The notes under the pieces were generated by a model. It was not told where the DNA came from, searched no databases, and saw nothing but the letters and a program-made list of their open reading frames with translations. Shown here one piece after another: positions 42,574-48,388 of a DNA stretch of 48,388 nt. Each line of letters begins with the position of its first letter. Position 1 is the stretch's first letter. The DNA lies in contig DYML01000003.1 in the NCBI GenBank assembly GCA_020721605.1, positions 1-48,388 on the forward strand. Direction: 5' to 3'. The position numbers were made by a program, and so were the translations under genes. This DNA is from Anaerolinea thermophila. GTDB lineage: Bacteria; Chloroflexota; Anaerolineae; Anaerolineales; Villigracilaceae.

Positions 42574-42612
42574 GGTAATTAGTAATTTTCCAATCTCCAA
42601 TTACTAATTACC
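42574..42612. repeat. Perfect intercistronic hairpin of heptamer units
   Basis: GGTAATTAGTAATT and AATTACTAATTACC form perfect 14-bp arms with an 11-nt loop between the hemB stop and the radical SAM gene. The arms are themselves TGGTAAT/TAGTAAT-like heptamers. No T tract follows on the minus strand. Confidence 0.85.
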
Positions 42613-42628
42613 AGTTACCAAGCACCAT

Positions 42629-43717
42629 TTATTTCAGCCACTTCGCCGCATCCAGCGAGTGATAGGTGATGATTAAATCTGCGCCCGCGCGTTTGATGGC
42701 GGTCAGCGTTTCAAGCGTCACTCGTTCTTCATCCACCCAGCCATTCGCGGCGGCGGCTTTGATCATCGAATATTCGCCGCTGACGTTGTACGCCGCCATT
42801 GGCATTTCGGGGAAGGCATCCTTCACCACGCGGATCACATCCAGGTACGCCAGGGCGGGCTTGACCATCAGCATATCTGCGCCTTCCTCCACATCCAGCG
42901 CGGCTTCGCGCAGTGCCTCGCGCACATTGGCAGGGTCCATCTGGTGCGATTTTCGGTCGCCGAATTTTGGCGCGCCTTCCGCCGCATCGCGGAACGGTCC
43001 ATAAAACGCCGAAGCGTATTTGACGGCATAGGACAAAATGGGCAGATTTTCATAGCCCGCAAAATCCAAGCCGTCGCGGATTGCCGTCACCATGCCGTCC
43101 ATCATGCCGCTCGGCGCAACAATGTCCGCGCCGCAATCGGCGTGCGAGATCGCCACCTTCGCCAGCACATCCAGCGTTGGGTCGTTCAGCACATAGCCTT
43201 CGGGCAGGTGGGGTTGCAGGAGTCCAACGTCTCCCGACGTTGGAATTCCGAAGTCAGGAGACTTCGGAGTCCGCGCGTTGAGGATTCCGCAATGCCCGTG
43301 ATCGGTGTACTCGCACAGGCAAACATCGGTCACCACCACCATTTCGGGAATTTCTTTTTTGATGGCGCGAATCGCCTGCTGAACAATGCCGTCTTCGGCG
43401 AAATTTTCCAGCCCGATTGGATCTTTCGCGGCGGGGATTCCAAACAGAATGACTGCATTCACCCCCAACCTCGCGGCTGATTCTGCTTCCCGAACCGTTT
43501 CCGCCACTGACAGTTGATACACGCCAGGCATCGAGCGGATTTCACTGCGCCCTGCGCCGTGCCGCACGAACAGCGGATAAATAAAATCGCGCGCGTTGAG
43601 TTCCGTCTCACGCACCATCGCGCGGATGGCGGGAGTGGCGCGCAGTCGGCGCGGACGGGTAATTAGTGATTGGTGATTGGTAATTTTTTTTGATTTTTCC
43701 AGTTCAGCGAGTGTCAT
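42629..43717 (-). CDS. hemB: Porphobilinogen synthase (ALA dehydratase)
   Basis: 362 aa, longer than the usual 320-340. Condenses two 5-aminolevulinates. Start ATG 43717 has GGAG 5 nt upstream. Zinc-site cysteines are in [15 protein letters not shown]. The lysines lie in [14 protein letters not shown] and [14 protein letters not shown] (Schiff base). IFIYP-type LFV(R) and DMLMV motifs are intact. Two extensions account for the extra length: residues about 11-22 ([12 protein letters not shown]) come from a heptamer tract, and about 25 residues after GHCGILN ([22 protein letters not shown]) come from a double-hairpin element in the loop that follows the zinc site. Confidence 0.95.
   Translation of the reverse strand: MTLAELEKSKKITNHQSLITRPRRLRATPAIRAMVRETELNARDFIYPLFVRHGAGRSEIRSMPGVYQLSVAETVREAESAARLGVNAVILFGIPAAKDPIGLENFAEDGIVQQAIRAIKKEIPEMVVVTDVCLCEYTDHGHCGILNARTPKSPDFGIPTSGDVGLLQPHLPEGYVLNDPTLDVLAKVAISHADCGADIVAPSGMMDGMVTAIRDGLDFAGYENLPILSYAVKYASAFYGPFRDAAEGAPKFGDRKSHQMDPANVREALREAALDVEEGADMLMVKPALAYLDVIRVVKDAFPEMPMAAYNVSGEYSMIKAAAANGWVDEERVTLETLTAIKRAGADLIITYHSLDAAKWLK
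43219..43272. repeat. Double-hairpin element inserted in hemB
   Basis: Two adjacent 8-bp stems with 4-nt loops, CCAACGTC-TCCC-GACGTTGG and CCGAAGTC-AGGA-GACTTCGG, separated by AATT and bounded by a GGAGTCC direct repeat (43219-43225 and 43266-43272). It is translated in frame as part of a loop absent from ordinary HemB. Confidence 0.8.
43663..43683. repeat. Heptamer tract (TTGGTGA x3) in hemB 5' end
   Basis: TTAGTGA, TTGGTGA, TTGGTAA; translated on the minus strand as ITNHQSLIT near the HemB N-terminus. Confidence 0.7.
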
Positions 43718-43761
43718 AATTTCTCCATCATTCAACAGTCCAACTTTCAAATTGTCGAACC

Positions 43762-43782
43762 TTCAACTTTCAACTTTCAACC
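43762..43782. repeat. Heptamer tract (TTCAACT x3) at hemD end
   Basis: TTCAACT, TTCAACT, TTCAACC encodes the HemD C-terminal RLKVES and its stop, and related units (CAACTTT) continue toward hemB. Confidence 0.7.
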
Positions 43783-44497
43783 GAATTGCTTGAATCAAAC
43801 CTTCGGTGGTGTATTCTTTGGCTGTGACAAAATGGGTAATGCCTTCTTCTCTTGCGGCTTGCTCGGTGATGGGACCAATGCAAGCAAACAGCGGATTGTT
43901 CGGCAGGCGCAGCGGGTCGAGTTTATTTTGTCTGGCAATCGCGCAGAAGTTTTGCACAGTGGAAGGGCTGGTCAATGTGACCACATCCACGCCCGATTTG
44001 AGCGCCGCGATCCCTGCGATGTCTGGCTGGGTGGGCAGAGTTTTGTAAATGATGATTTCATGCGCTACGCCGCCCGCTTTGACAATCGCTTCGGGCAGGG
44101 CTTTGCGGGCAACCTCTGGTCGGGGCAGCAAGACCCATTTGCCGCGCAGGTCGCCCAGTCCAGGCAAAATGGATTCGGCGACATATTCATCGGGAATGAA
44201 GTCAGGTTCGATGTTATATCTGCGCAAGGCGTCTGCGGTTTTGGGTCCGATGGCGGCAAACCTCACCCCTAGCCCCTCTCCTAAAAGAAGAGGGGAACAA
44301 ACATCCACAGCATTGACTGAGGTAAACACAACCCAATCGTATTTTTGTAAATTCTTTATTGCGTCATCGAGTTCGGCATTGTCTTCTATCGGATGTATCT
44401 CGATCACAGGAAAATAGATCGGCTCAAACCCAGCGGCTTGCAAGGCTTCACCGAAAGATTCAGCTTGGGCGCGGGGGCGGGTGATGAGGACTTTCAT
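43763..44497 (-). CDS. hemD: Uroporphyrinogen-III synthase
   Basis: 244 aa. Cyclises hydroxymethylbilane with inversion of ring D. Recognised from VLITRPRAQAESFGEALQAAGFEPIYFPVIEI, WVVFTSVNAV, FAAIGPKTADALRRYNIEPDFIPDEYVAESIL, and VDVVTLTSPSTVQNFCAI with FACIGPITEQAA in the second half. This is the usual two-domain HemD4 layout. Between SVNAVDV and FAAIGP lies CSPLLLGEGLGVR, translated from a purine/pyrimidine-rich hairpin repeat, and the C-terminus is heptamer derived. There is no strong Shine-Dalgarno. It starts 26 bp after hemC. Confidence 0.9.
   Translation of the reverse strand: MKVLITRPRAQAESFGEALQAAGFEPIYFPVIEIHPIEDNAELDDAIKNLQKYDWVVFTSVNAVDVCSPLLLGEGLGVRFAAIGPKTADALRRYNIEPDFIPDEYVAESILPGLGDLRGKWVLLPRPEVARKALPEAIVKAGGVAHEIIIYKTLPTQPDIAGIAALKSGVDVVTLTSPSTVQNFCAIARQNKLDPLRLPNNPLFACIGPITEQAAREEGITHFVTAKEYTTEGLIQAIRLKVES
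44261..44302. repeat. Pyrimidine-rich hairpin repeat inserted in hemD
   Basis: CCTCACCCCTAGCCCCTCTC followed by CTAAAAGAAGAGGGGAACAA contains a CCCCTCT/AGAGGGG stem. In frame on the minus strand it reads CSPLLLGEGLGVR. This sequence type is a widespread bacterial intergenic repeat; here it lies inside a conserved gene. Confidence 0.8.
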
Positions 44498-44510
44498 GGT
44501 GAGAAGTTGT

Positions 44511-44545
44511 CAGTGAACAGCAATCAGTCATCAGTGAGCAGTTTA
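44511..44545. repeat. Heptamer tract (CAGTGAA/CAGTCAT x5) at hemC-hemD junction
   Basis: CAGTGAA, CAGCAAT, CAGTCAT, CAGTGAG, CAGTTTA span the hemC C-terminus, its stop codon (44524) and the start of the gap before hemD. Confidence 0.75.
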
Positions 44546-45444
44546 AGAACTTCACTTGCACCTTGTGCGATGGCTTCCTTGGCAAGTCTTTTTCCTAATT
44601 CAAGAGCGTCTATGCCTTGACCAACAGCTTTGACAATTTGTTTGCCGTCCAGTGAAATCACCAGCCCCGTCAGGCTGATTACTGATGACTGATCACTGAT
44701 TTCTGCATACGCCGCAACAGGCACGGAACATCCGCCGCCCAATCCGCTGAGGAAGGCGCGCTCGGCGGTGACACACTTGCGGGTAGATTCATCTTCCAGT
44801 TTGGCAAGCAGGCTGAGGGTCGTCAGGTCGGCGGCGCGGCATTGAATCGCCAGCGCGCCCTGTCCAGGTGCGGGCAGCATTACATCCAGCGCAATCCACT
44901 CGGTGACGTGCGAATCCAAGCCGAGGCGGGTTAATCCCGCGCCCGCGAGAATGATTGCAGCATATTGACCCTCCAGCGCTTTTCGCAAACGGGTGTCCAC
45001 GTTGCCGCGCAGAGACTCGGTGCGCAGGTCGGGGCGCAGCGCAAGAATTTGCGAAGCACGCCGCAGACTGGATGTGCCGACAACTGCATGAGGCGGAAGC
45101 GTGGCGAAGGTGTATCCATTTTTGGAGATCAGCACATCGCGCACTTCAGCGCGGGCGGGGATACAGCCAACCGCCAGCCCAGCGGGATTTTCAACAGGCA
45201 AATCTTTGAGCGAATGCACCGCGCAATGCACCGCGCCAGATAGCAATTCGCTTTCAAGTTCCTGCGTGAATAATCCCTTGCCGCCGATTTCGGGCAGCGG
45301 CTTGTCCAAAATTTTGTCGCCTTGCGTGGTGATGACTTTTTCTTCACAGACAAGGTCGGGGTGAATTTTTTGTAATGCGGCAATGACCCATTGAGTTTGC
45401 CAGCGGGCGAGCACGGAGGGACGGGTTGCGAAAATTAGTTTCAT
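44524..45444 (-). CDS. hemC: Hydroxymethylbilane synthase
   Basis: 306 aa. Polymerises four porphobilinogens on a dipyrromethane cofactor. Start ATG 45444 (MKLIFATRPSVLARWQTQWV); the upstream 44 residues of the track overlap hemA and are excluded. Motifs: LFTQELESELLSGAVHCAVHSLKDLPVE, VVGTSSLRRASQIL, LRGNVDTRLRKALEG, LPAPGQGALAIQCR, and the cofactor cysteine region FLSGLGGGCSVPVAAYAE. Just after this, EISDQSSVISLTGLVISLDG contains four heptamer-encoded units in a surface loop. Confidence 0.95.
   Translation of the reverse strand: MKLIFATRPSVLARWQTQWVIAALQKIHPDLVCEEKVITTQGDKILDKPLPEIGGKGLFTQELESELLSGAVHCAVHSLKDLPVENPAGLAVGCIPARAEVRDVLISKNGYTFATLPPHAVVGTSSLRRASQILALRPDLRTESLRGNVDTRLRKALEGQYAAIILAGAGLTRLGLDSHVTEWIALDVMLPAPGQGALAIQCRAADLTTLSLLAKLEDESTRKCVTAERAFLSGLGGGCSVPVAAYAEISDQSSVISLTGLVISLDGKQIVKAVGQGIDALELGKRLAKEAIAQGASEVLKLLTDD
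44675..44702. repeat. Heptamer tract (CTGATNA x4) inside hemC
   Basis: CTGATTA, CTGATGA, CTGATCA, CTGATTT, translated on the minus strand as EISDQSSVIS between the cofactor-binding loop and the C-terminal domain. Confidence 0.8.
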
Positions 45445-45454
45445 GGTTGATGAG

Positions 45455-46774
45455 TTAGTCAGCAGCGATGGGGCAAGCCGCGCCGGAAAATCCACATAGC
45501 CCGTTATCGGGTTGCAGCCCAAAGAGGGTGCGGGCAACGGTGGCGTATTCGGGCGCGTGCGGGCAGGCTGCCTCATCTTTTAATCGGCGCGTGGGGTGAT
45601 CCAGTATTTTTTTTACGAGGGATTGGGTTAATAATTCAATGCGCTCACGCTCGCGGTCGGTCAGGTCGGGCATGTGGCGCAGGGATTTTTGAAGCTCTGC
45701 CGCGCGGATAATTTCTGCCTGCTGGCGAATATCCGCGATAATCGGCAGCATTTCAAGCGACTGCATGAACGCTTCAAATTCGGCAAGTTCTTGCGCGAGA
45801 ATGGCTTTTACCTGCGGCACTTGTGACATGCGCTGGGCAAGCGAGTCTTCCAGTTTTGCACTCAAATGATCCAGGTCAAAAACTTTTACGTTGGGGATGT
45901 TTTCGGCATCGGGGTCAATATCGCGCGGCAGGGCAATGTCCATCAAAATCAACGGGCGTTGAGGACGCGCCTGCATTGCCCGCGCCGCCATATCGGCGGT
46001 GATGATGACATGCGGCGCGCCCGTAGACGAGATGACAATATCCGCGTTGCTTAATGCCTCGTGGATGAATTCAAACGTGGAAGATTCCGCGCCCCAGCGT
46101 TGGGCAACTTCCTGGGCGCGTTCCAGCGTGCGATTGACCACGCGGATTTTTTCCACGCCGCGCTTGCGGAGCGCCTCGACGGTTAACTCTGCCATTTCGC
46201 CCGCGCCAATGACCACTACACTGGCGGTTTTGATGGAACCGAGATTCTTCTCCGCGACCGAAGCGGCAAGCGAAGAGACCGAGGCGGGGTTACGGCTGAT
46301 GGCGGTTTCGGTGCGCGCGCGTTTGCCGGCATGAATGGCAGACTGGAAGAGTCGATTCAGCGTGGGACCCGCTGTGTTTTGTCCGCGTGCCAGTTCGAGG
46401 GCGCGGGTGACTTGCCCCAAAATTTGCGGCTCGCCAATGACTAGAGAATCCAAACCCGCCGTCACATCAAATAAATGCCGCGCCGCATCCATACCTTGCA
46501 GGCGGTACAAGTGGGGATGAAATTCATCAACCGCTACGCCGCGCACATCCGACAAAAAATCCTCCAAATCAGCGTACGCCAATTGATGAGAGGCTGTGTA
46601 AATTTCAATTCGATTACAGGTGGAGATGATAATCATCTCTGCGATGGATCGTGCAAGATGCCCGCAGGCAAGCCTTGCCAGCGCCGCGCGTGTGGCATCT
46701 TCGTCCAATGCCATTTTTTCACGCAGGCTGAGAGGGGCGGTGTTGTGATTAATTCCAATACAATGAATGCGCAT
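45455..46774 (-). CDS. hemA: Glutamyl-tRNA reductase
   Basis: 439 aa, first enzyme of the C5 pathway, reducing Glu-tRNA(Glu) to glutamate-1-semialdehyde. N-terminal MRIHCIGINHNTAPLSLREKMA. The catalytic cysteine is in IIISTCNRIEIY, and GLDSLVIGEPQILGQV and VVVIGAGEMAELTVEALRKRGVEKIRVVNRTLERA (NADPH site) follow. The C-terminal dimerisation helix is at about 330-420. First gene of the hem operon; hemC starts 10 bp after its stop. The enzyme is usually the control point of the pathway, by heme feedback in other bacteria. Confidence 0.96.
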   Translation of the reverse strand: MRIHCIGINHNTAPLSLREKMALDEDATRAALARLACGHLARSIAEMIIISTCNRIEIYTASHQLAYADLEDFLSDVRGVAVDEFHPHLYRLQGMDAARHLFDVTAGLDSLVIGEPQILGQVTRALELARGQNTAGPTLNRLFQSAIHAGKRARTETAISRNPASVSSLAASVAEKNLGSIKTASVVVIGAGEMAELTVEALRKRGVEKIRVVNRTLERAQEVAQRWGAESSTFEFIHEALSNADIVISSTGAPHVIITADMAARAMQARPQRPLILMDIALPRDIDPDAENIPNVKVFDLDHLSAKLEDSLAQRMSQVPQVKAILAQELAEFEAFMQSLEMLPIIADIRQQAEIIRAAELQKSLRHMPDLTDRERERIELLTQSLVKKILDHPTRRLKDEAACPHAPEYATVARTLFGLQPDNGLCGFSGAACPIAAD

Positions 46775-46804
46775 GTGTCAATACTCACTTTATGAATAAA
46801 AGTG

Positions 46805-46833
46805 GTTATAGCATCCTTGCGCAGATGTATCCA
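46805..46833 (-). promoter_or_regulatory. hem operon promoter candidate
   Basis: On the minus strand: -35 TGGATA (46828-46833, 4 of 6), 17-nt spacer, -10 TATAAC (46805-46810, 5 of 6). It lies about 31 bp before ATG 46774. The 46775-47050 gap is divergent; no gene was seen in it. Confidence 0.5.
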
Positions 46834-46965
46834 CACAGCATTACAGAGTATTTGATTAATACCGCGTAAGATGTCGGTATGACACACAGGTTTATGATGA
46901 TTGTCATATAGTTATGTGACGCTGCGCCGCCTCCAATGCCAGCCAAAAGGTGAAATCATTTGTCG

Positions 46966-46971
46966 TATAAT
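46966..46971 (+). promoter_or_regulatory. -10 element TATAAT upstream of ATP-grasp gene
   Basis: A perfect TATAAT at 46966-46971, 79 bp before the start codon. No good -35 is 16-18 nt upstream, so activation may be needed, or the match may be chance. Confidence 0.35.
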
Positions 46972-47050
46972 CGCGCAAGCAATCATATTTTTATCTGCAT
47001 GATTCGCCCACTTTATCAACCAAGGCGTTCATTGAACAAGGAGATGTCGC

Positions 47051-48190
47051 ATGAAAGATAAAATATCTGTACTGATCCCTGATGGAGAAGGTGATGATTT
47101 CGCGCTTAAGGTGCTTCGCTGTCTTGCCCAAGTTCCAAATATTCGCGTCCATGTGCTGGCAAGAGACAGCCAAGCGCCCACAAAATTTTCACGGCATCGG
47201 GCTGAATTCTTTACGCACACAGTGGATGGTTTTGATGAAAAGCGGCTGGATGTAATTTTACAAACCGCAAAGCAAATAAAACCAGATGTAATACTGCCCG
47301 TTGATCAGCCAACGATACGATTAATAGCCAAATATCAGAGCGAAGCACAATCCGCAGCCGCACTCCCGCCGCTGGCGAGCGCCGAATTAATAGACCTTGT
47401 ATCAGATAAATGGTTTTTGGCAGAATTTCTAAAAAAAGAAAATATTCCACACCCTGCAACAATCTTGTATAAAGACGATCCGCTAAACGCACAAAGTTTT
47501 GAATCGTTGTCATTTCCCGTTTTGCTGAAACCGTTGGACAGTTCTGGCGGAGTTGGAATTGTATATTTCAATAATTCAACAGAATTATCCGAATACCTAA
47601 AAAAACAAAACCAGCCTGAAAGGTTTGTTATTCAATCCTTTGTGCAAGGCTACGACATTGATTGCAGCGTACTATGCCAGGACGGCGAAATTCTAGCCTA
47701 CACAATTCAAAAAGCATTCATTGCGGGCAAACAACAATTTATGCCAGCCGACAGCATTGATTTTTTATACCACGAGCGAGTACATACAGTGGTCAAACAA
47801 TTGATGCGCAGTTTGAATTGGTCGGGCGTCGCGCATATTGATTTACGATATGATGAAATAGAAGCCGAGGCGAAGATTATAGAAATTAATCCGCGCTATT
47901 GGGGAAGCCTTCTTGGATCGCTGGTTGCTGGAATCAACTTCCCTCACCTCGCTTGTCTAACCAGCATGAAAATAAATTATCCAACACCAAACTATCAATT
48001 TATACGCTACACAAAACCTGAAATAGCGGTAAATTTACTTATAAATAAATACTTAAAGGGAGACCGTACCATTCAGAAATTCAGCGACACAGGATTGCCC
48101 TTTATCCTACGCGACCCCTCCCCTGAACTACACAAAGAATACGCCAAAATATCCAAAAAAATATTTCAAAAAGCAGGAGTTAAGATCTAA
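47051..48190 (+). CDS. ATP-grasp protein (carbamoyl-phosphate synthase-like fold)
   Basis: 379 aa. ATG 47051 has AAGGAG 7 nt upstream. The N-terminal alpha/beta lobe (ISVLIPDGEGDDFALKVLRCLAQ) has IKPDVILPVDQPTIRLI. The ATP-grasp region includes DKWFLAEFLKKENIPHP, FPVLLKPLDSSGGVGI, FVIQSFVQGYDIDCSVL, and SGVAHIDLRYD with IIEINPRYWGSLLGSLVAGINFP (Mg-binding Asn/Glu). Such proteins ligate a carboxylate to an amine or phosphate-like acceptor. It is divergent from hemA and no pathway neighbour is in the window, so the substrate is unknown. It is less like the 9481 ATP-grasp than the shared fold might suggest. Confidence 0.8.
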   Translation: MKDKISVLIPDGEGDDFALKVLRCLAQVPNIRVHVLARDSQAPTKFSRHRAEFFTHTVDGFDEKRLDVILQTAKQIKPDVILPVDQPTIRLIAKYQSEAQSAAALPPLASAELIDLVSDKWFLAEFLKKENIPHPATILYKDDPLNAQSFESLSFPVLLKPLDSSGGVGIVYFNNSTELSEYLKKQNQPERFVIQSFVQGYDIDCSVLCQDGEILAYTIQKAFIAGKQQFMPADSIDFLYHERVHTVVKQLMRSLNWSGVAHIDLRYDEIEAEAKIIEINPRYWGSLLGSLVAGINFPHLACLTSMKINYPTPNYQFIRYTKPEIAVNLLINKYLKGDRTIQKFSDTGLPFILRDPSPELHKEYAKISKKIFQKAGVKI

Positions 48191-48269
48191 TAGTGGCGGC
48201 TTCCATCAACAAGGTTGATTTTGGGTCGTACGGACGCTCATACACTTCCAGAACATCTTCCATTTTCCG
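48189..48269 (-). pseudogene. Remnant of IS630-type transposase
   Basis: An open minus-strand frame begins RKMEDVLEVYERPYDPKSTLLMEAAT. MEDVL.VY.RPYDP is characteristic of IS630-family transposases just before their catalytic Asp. An in-frame TAG precedes it and the conserved VCMDE continuation has decayed to LLMEA. Only about 25 codons remain, ending beside the stop of the ATP-grasp gene. The rest of the 48191-48388 tail has no further recognisable gene. Confidence 0.5.
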
Positions 48270-48388
48270 CTACTTTTTCCATCCTCGTTCCCCCCTTTTC
48301 CTGACCTTGCTACAGCCATATAATTACCGCAACTGTCAGTATATACAATCCTGACAAGTTATTTTATAATAAGAAAATAGACTGCTTA

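Noticed and set aside
48365-48370. TATAAT near the right edge
   Set aside because: No -35 at suitable spacing and no downstream gene visible in the window.
48301-48388. tRNA or other RNA gene at the right edge
   Set aside because: No cloverleaf-like pairing or CCA-end pattern found by eye.

Overview
The window looks like a chromosomal segment of an environmental bacterium. The best guess is a Chloroflexota member of the Anaerolineae type, at moderate confidence. The basis is the compact hem operon order (hemA-hemC-hemD-hemB-radical SAM-hemE-hemG-hemL), the Pro/Thr-linker beta-helix surface proteins, GAF-rich signalling proteins, and several families of short palindromic and heptameric repeats. 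No rRNA, tRNA or CRISPR array was seen.

Layout. (1) 1-5070, plus strand: two related right-handed parallel beta-helix proteins. One is 5'-truncated by the window edge and has two modules; the other is a predicted lipoprotein with one module. (2) 5071-26761, minus strand: a long exopolysaccharide operon read right to left. It starts with a small HTH-like protein, then a Wzz/BY-kinase fusion, an initiating sugar-phosphate transferase, a WlbA/WlbB/WlbE-type set for a diacetamido-uronic acid precursor, an O-antigen ligase/polymerase, a flippase and several glycosyltransferases. It ends with modifying enzymes: two NodB-type deacetylases, a sulfotransferase, a FemAB/GNAT-like transferase, an ATP-grasp ligase, two methyltransferases and a MiaB-like radical SAM protein without a TRAM domain. 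(3) 26762-27219: an AT-rich divergent control region with two pairs of direct repeats, a CRP-like palindrome and promoters. (4) 27220-30378, plus strand: a stand-alone NRPS-like protein (condensation-domain remnant, adenylation, carrier, thioesterase). (5) 30398-32299, minus strand: a CHASE2 membrane adenylate/guanylate cyclase. (6) 32492-37340, plus strand: glutamine synthetase with its own terminator, then a GAF-domain histidine kinase translationally coupled to a REC-REC-LuxR response regulator. (7) 37346-46774, minus strand: the C5-pathway tetrapyrrole operon. (8) 47051-48190, plus strand: an ATP-grasp protein, followed by a likely IS630-type transposase remnant.

How it fits together. The EPS operon supplies chain initiation, precursor synthesis, assembly, export and length control, plus an unusually large set of tailoring enzymes. 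The NRPS-like protein and two enzymes that usually handle amino acids (ATP-grasp, FemAB-like) suggest, by inference only, an amino-acid or acyl decoration of the polymer. The cyclase next to a CRP-like site hints at cAMP control of that divergent region. The hem operon covers glutamyl-tRNA to (copro)porphyrin but contains no coproporphyrinogen oxidase or ferrochelatase; a radical SAM/SPASM protein sits in the middle of it.

The most unusual feature is that the hem operon is riddled with short repeats. Heptamer tracts, hairpin elements and a widespread purine-rich hairpin repeat lie between genes and also in frame inside HemB, HemC, HemD and HemG, and at the termini of HemE and the radical SAM protein. 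One larger palindromic repeat of about 150 bp occurs both near the left end and between hemE and hemG.
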